From assembly GCA_021292165.1 (NCBI GenBank), contig CM037876.1:113217379-113281378 (forward strand): 64,000 nucleotides of DNA, given 5' to 3'. This document shows positions 10,105 through 21,466 of this stretch, one piece after another (the stretch's first letter is position 1; each line of letters opens with the position of its first letter). Source of the DNA: Shinisaurus crocodilurus. Taxonomy: Eukaryota > Chordata > Lepidosauria > Squamata > Shinisauridae. The translations under genes and the position numbers were made by a program. The notes under the pieces are model-generated. The model saw only the letters and a program-made list of their open reading frames with translations. It was not told the origin of the DNA and searched no databases.

Positions 10105-10695
10105 CCCCCCACCCTCATTCCTTACTCCTCTCTTTCCGGCACCGTAACTGATTGGCTCATAGACCCTGGCAGTAGCATTCACCCCACTCATGGACTAATA
10201 GCTCTCCCACCCCACCCAGTCTAAGAAACCTGAATGTGCAAGGACTGGACGAGCCACTGTTCTGAGCCCAACAAGCTCCCACCTGACAGTGGCCTGACAG
10301 AACCATCTCCATGTGGGGAAAATTATGACCAGCTGAATGACACAGACAGTCATGGACTATGCAAGGGTGCAGCAGCTTGCCTGGAGCCATCTTGGCCAAT
10401 GCTGGTAGACTGGACAGAATGAGGTGCGGGTTGGATCCTGTTCCTCTGGATAGCAAAGAGAGACAACGCGGGAGAGAATAATAAGAAACAGAGTGGTGCC
10501 ACATTAGTGCTTATGCCTCAGCCTCCACCTCCACGGGGGTGGGGGAAGAGTGGGAGGCTGCAGTGACTGTGAGGTTTCTCACCACCTGGTGTGCAGGGAG
10601 ACTCTGTGGGTGTGGTGTCAGCTTCTTCTGCTTCCTGAATCGAGGCTGTGCTCCTGAAAAGCAAAATGTGCTCATGGGTGTCTGGACAGCAGAGC
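10105..10695. other. Unassigned sequence
   Basis: No feature supported. ORFs on both strands lack recognisable domains. Confidence 0.4.
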
Positions 10696-10698
10696 TAA

Positions 10699-10768
10699 TG
10701 GTTCCTGCATTGAGCAGGGGGTTGGGCTCGATGGCCTTGTAGGCCCCTTCCAACTCTATGATCCTATG
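10699..10768 (+). mobile_element. CR1 3' end
   Basis: Carries GGTTCCTGCATTGAGCAGGG, CTCGATGGCCTTGTAGGCCC and CCAACTCTATGATCCTATGA. This is the CR1 3' terminus including its short 8-bp-type end repeat. Confidence 0.75.
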
Positions 10769-10887
10769 AACCTGGCCTTAGTTGCCAAAGAGCTTAGCTG
10801 CATGCTGGGGGGGGTACTGTCCCCCACTGTTGGAAGGGAAAGTTGTTAGTGCATTACCCTTCAAACAAGACACAGTGGGATGGGAGA

Positions 10888-10976
10888 GTGTAACTGCTGC
10901 AACTGTCTCTCATGACTCCCCATATCTTATGGGGTGGAGAGAGGGGAGGCATGAGAGACAGTTGAAGCAGTTACAC
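10888..10976. repeat. 27-bp-arm hairpin
   Basis: Arms 10888-10914 and 10950-10976 (GTGTAACTGCTGCAACTG... and its reverse complement) have one mismatch and a 35-bp loop. No other copy seen in this window. Confidence 0.7.
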
Positions 10977-10984
10977 ATTTCCGC

Positions 10985-11690
10985 CAGAGCCTGACTGCAC
11001 TTACTCACCTGTGGAGGTTGCTGTACCTTGGCATGCCAGTTGTGAGAGTGGAGTGGGGCTTACCTGCATGTGGGGATGACCACCTCCTCAGTGTGTTGTG
11101 GAATGTTCTCTACTATCAGGAGGAGGAACGGTGTTACAGCAAAGCAGGTTGAACAAGGCACAGTGTTTACAGCTTGCAAAGTGGGGAAAGGGGTGCAACA
11201 AAGAAGACAGTTACAGCATGCTCTTCCCATGCCACCTGTTTGTGTGGGAGGCTTCTCTGTCTTAGCATTCCCAGCTGTTGGAATGGAGTAGACCTGGTGT
11301 TAGGTCTTTGTGCCTGAAGCAGGTTACCTGTTAGGGTTCTACGCATGAAAGTGTTAGCGAAATGCTCATGTTCCTGACTTTTCTGCTCATGTGGGGTGAT
11401 GTACTATCAATGGATGCTGAGTTGTATCACATCCTAAACTCTGAGATTCCAAGATGGGCAGATCAGGAGGTAAACTTCCCCCATAGTAATGGGAATATTG
11501 CAGGAATAAAGGGGCTTTGCATGAGGTGTAAGTATGCTGTGCCCACAACCCTCCTTCATCCCTGTCCCATTTTTAGCCATTTTGCTGGCAGGGTTCCGGT
11601 GGTATAGCAAAGCAGTTCCAGCAGAGTATCTTGAGTCCCAGCAGCATACGTGGGTTCTGACTCATCCTAACTCCCTCCAACCAGTGGATC
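10985..11690. other. Unassigned sequence
   Basis: No recognisable gene or repeat. Confidence 0.4.
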
Positions 11691-11698
11691 TGCAAGTT

Positions 11699-11992
11699 CA
11701 GGGGTCCTCAAACTTTTTAAACGGGGCCAGTTCATTGTCCCTCAGACTGTTGGGGGCCCGGTTCAGCCGCCCCTCCTCCCGTTACCCCCACAGGAGAAGC
11801 AGGGCGCAGGAGACGCTGGCCGCAGGACTGCCACCCACCTTGCAGGGCTCCGGGCAGGCGGGCGGCTCGCGCCCCTACGCTGGCTAAGCCACCCCTCCTT
11901 CCCTAGAAGGAGCCTCTAGATCGGCCGCCAGGCCGGATGAGAAGACACGGCGGGCTGGATGTGTCCCGCGGGCCGTAGTTTGAGGACCCCTG
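11699..11992. mobile_element. hAT-type MITE (294 bp)
   Basis: Inverted ends CAGGGGTCCTCAAACT and AGTTTGAGGACCCCTG match for at least 16 bp. The flanks TGCAAGTT (11691-11698) and TTCAAGTT (11993-12000) form an 8-bp target duplication with one difference, the length expected of hAT. The interior is GC- and CpG-rich with no transposase. Confidence 0.8.
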
Positions 11993-12005
11993 TTCAAGTT
12001 ATATA

Positions 12006-12256
12006 CAGTCATGCCTTGGATTGAGAGCATAATTCGTTCCGGAAACGTGCTTGTAATCCAAAACATTCTCATATCAAAACGAAATCCCCCCCAAAAAAAT
12101 TTGTACAGAGATTTTTAATTTAAGCCATACTACAGTACTTGTATTGCAAGACGTCGCTTGTATATCAAGTAAAAAAAAATTAAATAAATATTTAAAAATT
12201 TGCTTGTCTTGCAAAACGCTCTCAAACCAAGTTACTTGCAGTCCAAGGTATTACTG
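12006..12256. mobile_element. pogo/Tigger-like MITE, copy 1 (251 bp)
   Basis: Flanked by TA on both sides (12004-12005, 12257-12258). Ends CAGTCATGCCTTGGA and TCCAAGGTATTACTG are near inverted copies. Body includes ATAATTCGTTCCGGAAACG and GCAAAACGCTCTCAAACC. The second copy at 22536-22786 has the same length. TA duplication and CAGT terminus fit the Tc1/mariner-pogo group. Confidence 0.75.
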
Positions 12257-12258
12257 TA

Positions 12259-12328
12259 CCAGTGTTCTCCAACCTTGGGTCCCCAGATATTTTTGACCTA
12301 CAACTCCCAGCATGCCCCAGCCAGCACT
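12259..12328 (+). repeat. Half unit of the 'TTGGGTCCCCAGATG' hairpin repeat
   Basis: CAGTGTTCTCCAACCTTGGG through CATGCCCCAGCCAG, without the inverted partner arm found in full copies. It is followed by a CA microsatellite. Confidence 0.7.
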
Positions 12329-12330
12329 GT

Positions 12331-12333
<3 letters not shown>

Positions 12334-12371
<38 letters not shown>
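12334..12371. repeat. (CA)n microsatellite
   Basis: About 19 CA dinucleotides without interruption. Confidence 0.95.
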
Positions 12372-12372
<1 letters not shown>

Positions 12373-12597
12373 GGAGAAAGAGAATAAATTGCCAAAGCTG
12401 TTCTGTTACAGACCTTGAGATAAATGAATACACAGAGATCATCAGGATGTCATGCTATGTAGCTACTGAGGTACTCACCAGAATTTTGGGTGTGTTCTGA
12501 AATTCTCCTTTGTGATTCCCGCCCCCCCCCAAAATATTTCCCACATTTTCTCTAAATCAAAGAAAACAGACCAAACAAGGTAGGGAATATGTTTTAG

Positions 12598-12996
12598 GTG
12601 CCTTCTGTGGGCCGGATGATGTCGGAGTGAGTGGCCACACACCCACCGATGTCCTCGCCTTGCCCATTGTGCTTTCTCTGTGCTGAGGGAGGCACGGAGT
12701 TCCTCCTAGCACCAGCTGCGTCTGTGGCTTCACATGCCATGTATCGTCCCCATGAGGGTTGCACACAGCGTGTGAATGAACTAGGCCAGCACTGGGCAGA
12801 GCAGCTAGCCAAGTCCCTAAGGTTATGCACTCGGGGAGGGGGGAGCTGTGCACAGGAGAATCCCCACTCTTATCTCCAACCACGGCAGGGATTCCTGCAG
12901 GAGGTGGGGCTTGGGGGCCAAGACCCACCCCTTGGAGGAATTCAAGGAGGCTCCCCAGGCCAGATTAAGCCCATGGACTGGAGGTTCCCCATCCCT
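12598..12996. mobile_element. hAT-derived fragment
   Basis: The right end GGAGGTTCCCCATCCCTG is the inverse of the usual hAT terminus CAGGGATGGGGAACC. The left part has GTGGGCCGGATGATG. The left terminus is degraded. Confidence 0.45.
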
Positions 12997-12999
12997 GCT

Positions 13000-13445
13000 C
13001 TAAATGCTTCAAGATTTGCCAACTATTTATCAAATATTTGATATCTCTATTTCACACCCTATATTTCAGTATTTGTTATTTTATGGTATTGATTGGTTGA
13101 CAAGCATTTTTAAACATTTGACAACAGACATGCAATGGTATTAATATTTGATAGTGAACCTGTAATTGCATGTAGGATCTGTCAGTTTATGAAATATCAT
13201 ATGTGATGCTTCTCAAACCAATCAAGTGATACCAACAATTAATCAGATTGGAATGTTTTAAAATTAACGAGTATGAATTTGAAATTTTGCATTTAAGTTT
13301 TGATTTGCAAAATTGGAAATTTCATAAACGTTGAATATTTGTGAATTTTCATTTCAGCTGTAGTGTTCTCTGTTTCATTCATTAAACTAGTGTCATGCGT
13401 AATTATAATGGGTGGACTGTGTGGAGGAAAGGTGACATGCTGCAC
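13000..13445. other. Unassigned AT-rich sequence
   Basis: Loosely repetitive with many variants of ATTTGATA/ATTTGAAA. No gene. Confidence 0.45.
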
Positions 13446-13450
13446 ATCTT

Positions 13451-13628
13451 AGATTTCATAGATTTCATAGATCATAGAGTTGGAAGGAGCCTACAAGGCT
13501 ATGGAGTCCAACCCCCTGCTCAATGCAGGAAACTAGAGGAGGGATCTCCCATCCAAGTAATAACCAGACCTGACCCTGCTTAGCTTTCCACGCTCAGACA
13601 AGCTGAGCCAGCATAAGCCACAGGCCTG
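13451..13628 (-). mobile_element. 5S-rRNA-derived SINE with CR1 tail
   Basis: On the minus strand the head carries the 5S rRNA internal promoter: AGCTAAGCAGGGTC (A box) and ACTTGGATGGGAGA (C box). It then joins directly to a CR1 3' end (CTGCATTGAGCAGGGGGTTG, CTCCTTCCAACTCTATGATC), with an 8-bp-type ATCTATGA end repeat at 13451-13475. Other copies: 30277-30453 and 57373-57540 (minus), 55655-55815 (plus). Confidence 0.8.
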
Positions 13629-13840
13629 TATGCCTGGGTCATCCACTCTCATGGATGGTGGGCAAGATTTGCCCCCACTGCATCATTTTGTTTTTCTCTG
13701 TATGAACAAATGGCAGCCATTCACTTACAATGTTGTAGCGGAGCCAGGGCTCCCAGGGTTGAAGCACCAGGACTTTTTTATTAGCAAGGACCATGATATC
13801 ATCTGCCTCCCCCTCAGACTTCTGCATTCCTTCTTAGTGC

Positions 13841-14191
13841 TCGTAGGGATGTGCGCGGAGCTCGATGGGGGTGGTGGAAGTGGGGTGAACTCATCGGCTT
13901 CGACCCCCCCCCCCTCCGAGCTCCATGCGAATTACCTTTACCCGGCTCAGCTCACATCCTTTTAACATAAAAAACAGAGCACCGGTTATGCAAATCGCGG
14001 CCATTTTAAGGAAATTTACCCTGTTATTTATGTAAAAAACGTAGCGCTGGGGACCCGGAAGTCCGGCATGGCGAGCGCCTCGGCAAGTGCCTCAGCTGGT
14101 GCGCCCAGGGTGCTCAGGGTGGATTGCGCAGCGGGAGCACTCACCGAGCTCCCCACGAGTCGGGTCCCGGACTCTGCGCACATCCCTACGA
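13841..14191. mobile_element. Fold-back element with 16-bp perfect terminal inverted repeats
   Basis: Ends TCGTAGGGATGTGCGC (13841-13856) and its exact reverse complement (14176-14191). The inner sequence has the family motifs CAAATCGCGGCC, GTAAAAAACGTAGCGC and GGGACCCGGAAGTCC. The TAGGGATGTGC start is hAT-like but no 8-bp duplication is visible. Non-coding. Confidence 0.65.
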
Positions 14192-14199
14192 CATGTAGG

Positions 14200-15120
14200 G
14201 GGGGGTCGATTTTCCCAAGAATCTCATGTTGTGAGCTATTCCTCTGGTAATTCAAAGCATTTTGGGGCAGTTTTTGTCTTGAAGGGTAATTAAGACCCAT
14301 CAGCTTTACAAAAGACCTGCTCCTGATGCGAGATGAAAACTGCTAGAACTGCTTTGTTGATCTGGATCAAGAGAGTTGCCTGGATTTTTGGACTGTATGT
14401 TCCAAAAATGGACATTTTTGGACATTTTGGTGGTGTGGCTAGGGGACTGTCAGGATGAACACCTGCACTTCAACCATTACCACTACACAACTGTTCACTT
14501 ATACTGGAAAAAGTAAAAGGGCTCATTAAAGAGAACCATTGGAGACCCTAATGTCTTAAGTTGTCAGACTTTTCCCCTTTCTCCCCAGTTCTTCCCAAAA
14601 TTATGAGCAATTGACTTCATCCCATAGAACACTAATGAGAGCCATTGAGAACTACCTGCATTGTCTCACGTATTCATCTACAAAGCCCTGGCCTTGGCTG
14701 CATGTATTAGGTCTGATTTATACATTCACTGAACATTGTGGGAGCCTCTGCTGTATGGGGCTCCCTGGTGCTGTCGCAGTAACATCTGAAAGGAAGCAAC
14801 CACCACTGGGCTAGCTAACGTGGAGAGGTCTTATGCTGATGTCACTGCCTTCAGTGCAGAGCAACTCTAAACTTACTCACAAGAACAGATGCTGTACACC
14901 AGTGTTCCTCTGCCTCTAGCTCTTCCTGTGTCTTCTGGATTCTATGATAATTCAGATGTTTCAGAGACTACTTGCTGAAGTTCCCTCTGGACAGACATAA
15001 AATGGGAACCAGAAGAGTACTATGTATAACTCAGTTTGCTCATAAAATTATCATTTTTGGTATATTAAATTCAACGGTATACTTTATTCAGACAATAATT
15101 ACAAATGCACTAACAGCACA
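14200..15120. other. Unassigned sequence
   Basis: No gene or clear repeat recognised. Confidence 0.4.
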
Positions 15121-15125
15121 ATCCT

Positions 15126-15734
15126 TTGGCCACTCCCATCAGTGGTTCATGCCTTGGTCTCCTCTCGCCTAGACTACTGTAATGCGCTCTACGTGGGGTT
15201 ACCCTGGAAGATGGTTCAGAAGCTACACCTGGTACAGAACATGGCGGCTCGCCTGGTTAAAGGCAGCCACCGGCGGGATCACATCACTCCAGTGCTCAAG
15301 GAGCTGCACTGGCTACCAGTTGCTTGCCGAGCTGAATTCAAGGTGTTGGTTTTGACCTTTAAAACCCTATACGGCTCCAGTCCAGTCTATCTCAAGGAGC
15401 GTCTCCAGCAACACCAAGTAGGCTGCTCAACAAGATCTGCCACAGACGGCCTTCTCCTTGTCCCTTCAGCCAGAGCAGCTAGACTGGTGGGGATTAGGAA
15501 GAGGGCCTTTTCTGTGGCGGCCCCCGTACTGTGAAACTCTCTCCCGAGTGACCTCCGCCATGCCCCCTCCCTGCTGAGCTTCCGCCGCTCACTAAAAACT
15601 TGGCTGTTCAGGCGAGAATATGGGGTGGGCTAAGATTTTAAAAGTTTATACTGTTTTAAATGTATTTTCTCCTGTTTTTATCTTGTGTACATCGCCCAGG
15701 GTGGCCGGTTTGCCGGCCAGATAGGTGATAAATA

Positions 15735-15735
<1 letters not shown>
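15126..15735 (+). mobile_element. L2 LINE fragment (ORF2 C-terminus plus 3' UTR)
   Basis: Translation of 15142-15534 gives YCNALYVGLP, QKLHLVQNMAARLVKG and ITPVLKELHWLPV, the L2 ORF2 C-terminal signature. One stop interrupts the last part at 15532. The 3' UTR ends GGTGATAAATAGATGATG and runs into a (GAT)n tail. It is 5'-truncated and faces the L2 copy at 15895. Confidence 0.9.

Positions 15736-15736
<1 letters not shown>

Positions 15737-15782
<46 letters not shown>
15737..15782. repeat. (GAT)n microsatellite at L2 3' end
   Basis: About 15 GAT units follow the L2 tail directly, so it probably grew from the LINE end repeat. The His-run ORF on the minus strand is an artefact of this repeat. 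Confidence 0.9.
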
Positions 15783-15894
15783 AATCTGACATAGATTGGG
15801 AAGTGACCTCATGAGTCAGCTTACCCACATAACGGCTTCCCTTTATATGTTATCTTTACTTGGGAATAAACTTTTTAGACAGCATAAGTATAGC

Positions 15895-16490
15895 ATGCAT
15901 GCATGCATTTATTATATTTTTGAATTGCCCATCTGGCCATTCATCCGGCCACTCTGGGCGATGTACAGTCCAATAAAATACAAGAACAAAACGGAGTGTA
16001 ATATACAATTAAAAACAGTACAAAATTTAAAAATCCTAACCCACCCCATATTCCCGCCTGAAAAACCACGTTTTTAATGCATGGCGGAAGCTAATCAAGG
16101 AAAGGACATGGCAGAGGTCACTGGGGAGAGAGTTCCATAAATTGGGGGCTGCCACAGAAAAGGCCCTCTTCCTAGTCCCCACCAGCCTGGTTTCTCTGGC
16201 TGATGGGACAGGGAGAAGGCCATCCGTACTAGATCTTGTTGAGTGGCCTACTTGATGTTGCTGGAGGCGCTCCCTGAGATAAACTGGACCGGAGCTGTAT
16301 AGGGTTTTAAAGGTCAATGCCAACACCTTGAATTTGACTCTGCAAACAACTGGTAGCCAGTGCAACTCTTTAAGCACTGGAGTAATGTGATCACGCGGGC
16401 GGCAGCCTTTAACCAGGCGAGCCACCGGGTTCTATACCAGCTGTAACTTCTGAACCGTCTTCCAGGGTAACCCCACGTAGAGCATAAGTC
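15895..16490 (-). mobile_element. L2 LINE fragment, opposite orientation
   Basis: Minus-strand translation (16036-16425) gives ITPVLKELHWLPVVCRVKFK and KRAFSVAAPNLWNSLPSDL, the same part of L2 ORF2 as at 15126-15735. The 3' UTR has CATCTGGCCATTCATCCGGC (sense complement). With the plus-strand copy it forms a convergent pair about 160 bp apart. Confidence 0.9.
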
Positions 16491-16499
16491 AGCGTAAGT

Positions 16500-17245
16500 A
16501 TAGAGTCATTTTAAGTACTCATGAAGTCCCATTGATTTCAATGAGAGAATTAAGCACATCCTGAAAACGCTCACTTGAAATCAATGAGTGGTTTCTGTCC
16601 TGCTTTGTTCCAATCACTGAATTTTGAACTTTATCTGTGTACCATATCAAATAGCATCAAATAGCTTTAGTAGGATGGAAGTAACCACCTGGCTAGAGGT
16701 AACAGCTTGAGAACGCGATAGCTGTGAATGAGGCAGCGAGCAGGTGAATGAATTGTTAACTCCTGAAGGCAAATGACTGGGAAAGAAAAGTGTAACTTAA
16801 AACTTGAGCCCCAAAATGCAAGTTGACAGGCTTTGGCAGGATGTGTGCCTCAGTACTGCATTCACTGAGACACCACCATATGGTTAGCTGCATTATAGAA
16901 AGCGTTCATGCCGCGCCTGCATATGGCGCCCAGCATTTAAAATAGATGCTGCTACATGTTATTAAAAAGCTAATGTTACAACATCCTTTCCTGTCTGCCA
17001 ACTTGGGAATTATGTTACATGGACAGTAGCAGCCAGCTTTTCAGCTCTTTTCTGGGTAATTTTAAGATACCTACGTGGGATTTTGTAGCGTGTCATGTTT
17101 TATGGGGGAGAGGCTGAGCAGAATAGGAATTAGGTAGGCAGGAACGCCAGCTCTAAGGCCCAAATGACAAGCAAATACAAAAAGCAGACGCAGAGGCTGA
17201 CCTCTTGAGTGGAGGCATGGGGGGGGGGGAGAGGGGCTGCTTAAC
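16500..17245. other. Unassigned sequence
   Basis: No recognisable gene or repeat. Confidence 0.4.
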
Positions 17246-17248
17246 CCT

Positions 17249-17279
17249 TCCACCCACCCACCCACCCACCCACCCACCC
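17249..17279. repeat. (CCCA)n microsatellite
   Basis: Seven or eight tandem CCCA/CCAC tetramers, preceded by a G run at 17218-17230. Confidence 0.9.
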
Positions 17280-17516
17280 GGCAATTTTTCTGCTCAACAT
17301 CATTTCCCCGAGCATGGAGTGGCGGCGATGCAGGAAGAAAAGATAGGAACATCAGCTTCTTTTCCCTTATGGGAAGAAAAGCAAGCGAGGGTGTTTTTGA
17401 GTGTGTGAAAATGGCCAGAGGTGAAAGCATTAAGTAGCCCCCCCATCACCCCAGACGGGTTCTTTGCAACAAGGTTTCATCTCTGCATCTCCTTTTGGTA
17501 AAAAGGAAGAATGAAA

Positions 17517-17540
17517 AGTGTGTGTGTGTGTGTGGGGGGT
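17517..17540. repeat. Short (GT)n tract
   Basis: Simple GT repeat running into a G tract. Confidence 0.85.
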
Positions 17541-17888
17541 CTAACACAAGCAGGGTGGGCCTTACTCGTAGGTGGTGATGGTGGCAGCCCCCCTGGCCAT
17601 TCCCTCTGATCCCACCCCGCCATTCCCATCCTGAGCTGGCACCCCAGCGGTAATGATGCTGGCTTTTCTTCTGGCGTAGACTGGCTGGCTGTCTTGTGCC
17701 ATTGGGAAAGGCCTGTGACGGAGTGAGGAGGCAGGAAGGCAGTCAGCCCATGCCAGGCACGCCAGCAGGCACCACGCATGCACTGCTCTGTTCACGGGAC
17801 AACATGGTGGCGCTGCCGGCCGCTGCTGCAGTGCAGCACTTGAGCAGGCAGTGAGTGGAACAGTGAGTGAGCGGCGGTAAGGTGTGTG

Positions 17889-18017
17889 ACAGTATTCTCC
17901 AACTTTGGGTCCCCAGATGTTTTTGGCCTACAACTCCCAGCATGCCCCAGCCAGGCTGGAGCGTGCTGGAATTGTAGGCCAAAAACATCTGGGGACCCAA
18001 GGTTGGAGAGCCCTGGT
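17889..18017. repeat. Palindromic 'TTGGGTCCCCAGATG' repeat, full copy
   Basis: Left arm CCAACTTTGGGTCCCCAGAT...CTCCCAGCATGCCCCAGCCA and right arm TGTAGGCCAAAAACATCTGG...CCAAGGTTGGAGA are inverted copies around a short centre. It occurs many times in this window as full hairpins or half units. Confidence 0.8.
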
Positions 18018-18019
18018 GT

Positions 18020-20334
18020 ATAAGAACAGAGCTGTGTGTGACCCATGGCCTCAGCTTGTCCTCAGGTGCAGTGGAGGATGCTGTTCTATCACCAGTGATG
18101 AAGTACAACTCAGCTGCTGGTCCTGTCAGTTTCTGGAGGAGGAGCCATTACCTTGTCCTTCATCTCAGGCAGGAAAATATCTTGGGCTGCCCCTATAACG
18201 TAGCAAACACATTTTGAATCTCACAATTGCAAAGATAGCTAGCTTCTGAGCAATCTGGCATAGGAAATGAAAAGCACTGGTCATCTGACTTGAGCATAAA
18301 AGGATTTTAAGACTCTTTAAAAGTGAGGATATTATTGACAGGCTCAGCAATGTGATTGTTGTTCTTTGCCATGATAAAAGTAATATTTCCTTAACTGTTA
18401 GCAAGGCTGCTTTTGTGGTTGCATTGCTTAGCCTTGGTGAGTAAAGAATCTTCTTTGTTATAAAATAAGGCAACATAGGCTGATATCAGGCTACCGTGTT
18501 GCAGAGTTTGCTTTGCATGGTATCATCAGTACAAATCAACAATTTTGACGAGCAAGCATATATGGTGAGGTCAGTTATTCAAGGGTGGGAGAAGAATGAG
18601 TTCATTAAAACTATAGGTGGGGCAGAGTTCTGTCCCCAATAGAGTCTGCTGCACTGGAAACTGCTTTTGGAGGTGGCAGAAGCATTTCTGGAGCAAACCC
18701 AGAGCCCTCTTCTTTCCAGCAGGTTCTGAGCCACACTGTTAATAAACAGAGATCTTCAGTCCACAGGGGAAGGGGCATTTTAGCACCCCCTCATTGCCTT
18801 AGACATGGGAGTCGAATGCAGCCTGAGGATGGCCTAGATGGAGTTATGATGCTTGAAAACCAGTTTAAGGCCTTTTCATAATGAACCCTGGTACTGCTGG
18901 AAGAATGTCCATCTCACAGTTCCAGCCTTGTCCTTCCCACCAGCACAAGGATTGGAACCGCTGGTAAAATGCCCTAGGATTAGAAGCTGGATCTGTCGAC
19001 AGCACTCCCCCTACACACACACACACACACACCCGGTAGCATTGAGAGAATTGAAACCAAATAAGAAAGACACGATTTTGCTTCAAGAGACAGGAAGTCT
19101 GTGCTGCGGGTGCATGTCTCCGAAACATGAGTCACTGGCGAAGTCTCGTTTTGTGCCGGGGTCCGGTTCTTTTGGCTTTGTAGGGAACCCCACTTTGACT
19201 GAGAACCAAACCGAAGCTGCCTGAATCATGTTGTGTAGTTGACAGAACAAGATATACAGCACAAAGATGTACTGGGACAATTTATTTCAAAGCATTTATT
19301 CCCCCCCCCTCTTTTTAACACTCTTTAAAGGTGCATTATGTTTCCATTATTAAACAATTCTGCTGATAAGAAACATCAGATGTGTATATGAAAACTCCCT
19401 TCAGAATAAAAACTTTTAACAGTGTTGTGTCATGCAGTAATAATACAGTATTCAAATTGCTTCACATTCCATTATCTTGTTATTCTTACAGCAGACCTGT
19501 AAGAGAGTATTATTATCCTAGTATTCCAGATGGGGGGCTGAGGGAGTGGGGCTTGCCTTGGGACACCTGGTGAGTTCATGGTAAACGCAAGAGTCTAACT
19601 AGGGCTTCCTGATTTGCAATTCAGTTTCTTCACTACTACATTCTAATTTGAGAAATGCAAAATTGCAGTTCATGTCAGTTTGGAAAGACCCAATTAACTG
19701 GCCTAGAGAACACAGTATAGCAGAAAAGGAGCCACATATGATGGCAAGCAGTTTTTAAAACTGGCAAACTGGTAAAAAGAAAAAGTTTGAATTGATTTTT
19801 AAAACAATGATTATAACGTAAATGAGTTTGCCTGGACATTTATTAAAGGGGAAGGTGAAAGTGCTGAAAGATTTTTATTATGTGAGAACGAGAGGACAAA
19901 ACCCAAGGAAACATCTGGACAATTAATCTTTTCGACCTTTGTATGTAACTTGAAGAAAATTACTCAGATACTGGGGGAGTGGCACCTGGAGACAAATTAA
20001 CTATTGTAAGCAGAGCGCTATAAATTATCAAACATGTAATTGGATCTTAGGAATGGATGCTACATTACCAAGGAGGAAGGAGCAGAGAAATATCTTAACG
20101 TGAGCTCACCTTAGGAATGGGATGAACTATATATTTGTCTTCTACTTTTTTGTAGCTCTGAAACAATGTTTTTAGCTGCATTTGTAAACTCATCTATCTG
20201 CCTTTCAAGGAAGCTTGTGTCATTGCAGGAAAGACTCCTTACCAACTGTTAGAGCCTGGGTGGTGTCTGATTACTGGGTGGGAGCCTGGAGCATCTGGTA
20301 GGCTTGTCCTTACTTTCTTGCATGTGTGCATTTT
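18020..20334. other. Long unassigned stretch
   Basis: No host exon, ORF domain or clear transposon recognised in 2.3 kb. A short (CA)n lies at about 19014-19033 and a C run at 19301-19309. Confidence 0.4.
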
Positions 20335-20512
20335 ATTTATTTATTATATTTTTGAATCGCCCATCTGGTCAGTCATCCGGCCACTCTGAGCGATGTACAG
20401 TCCAATAAAATACAAGAACAAAACGGAGTGTAATACACAATTAAATAGTACAAAATTTAAAAATCCTAACCCACCCCATATTCCCGCCTGAAAAACCACG
20501 TTTCTAACAACC
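20335..20512 (-). mobile_element. L2 3' UTR fragment
   Basis: Nearly the same as 15902-16072: TTTTTGAATCGCCCATCTGG, GCGATGTACAGTCCAATAAA, CACCCCATATTCCCGCC. Only the last ~170 bp of the LINE is present. Confidence 0.85.
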
Positions 20513-21320
20513 ATTCTTTGTGAAGCATCACACGTTAATAGATGTGCCGAGATGGGCACATTCATCTGGGCTTGCGAAATTAGAGCTGAACCAAAATTTC
20601 TCAGACAGAAGCATTTTCCTCAGAAAATTTCTGAGGTTGCTCTTTCTTTTTCTCAACCCCTGCCCTCCTGGGAAAAAGAAGGCTACTTTGCAGACTTTTC
20701 TCTGAAAAAGAGCTTTGGTGATGGCTGCTATCCCCCCCCCCCCCAGTGATCTCCTAGAACGATGTCCAGGGCATTGTGAGGGATGCAAAATGGCAGGCGG
20801 TCTGCTTGCAATGGCAGCAAAAGGTAAACCAAAACCAAAACCTTAGGAAAAAGAAAGAAGCTGTGATGCTCCTGCTGCTGCTGCTGCTGCTGTTGGTGTT
20901 TCACTCCTGAGAAACTGTTGTAGAATTTCTCCTCACCCTAGCGAAATTCAGTGAAAGAAAGCCCAAATGTTTTCTACACTTCATTCCATCTGCATGAAAA
21001 CACCGGGGATGGTTCAACCTCTGTGTGCATCCCTGGTGGCCTTCTGATACAGCAAGGGGCCAATGCTTTACTAACTAGGGCCACAGGCCTGTGAATCTCT
21101 AGGATGCCCAGAGGAAAGTATGGAGGAGACAAGGAACCGTGGGTCTCCAATGGCCGCAGCATGGCACCAAACTCACTGGGATGCAGTATAGAGGTCTACT
21201 GTAGGGTGTGTCATACTGGTGTATCCTTCCAGGGGGGTTGACTTGATGATGAAATCCCACCCAATGCAGAGATGTGGCTATAGTCTCAGTCTGCAGCAAC
21301 TAATTAGAAGGAGCTAGAGC
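20513..21320. other. Unassigned sequence
   Basis: No gene. A short CTG trinucleotide run is at about 20872-20892. Confidence 0.4.
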
Positions 21321-21321
21321 A

Positions 21322-21466
21322 GTGTTCCCCAACCTTGGGTCCCCAGATGTTTTTGGCCTACAACTCCCAGCATGCCCCAGCCAGCTATGCTGGCTATGCT
21401 GGCTGGGGCATGCTGGGAGTTGTAGGCCAAAAACATCTAGGGACCCAAGGTTGGAGAACACTGAGC
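21322..21466. repeat. Palindromic 'TTGGGTCCCCAGATG' repeat, full copy
   Basis: Both arms are complete (CAGTGTTCCCCAACCTTGGG at left, its inverse at right). The centre is a TGCTGGCTATGCTGGCT direct repeat. Confidence 0.85.
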
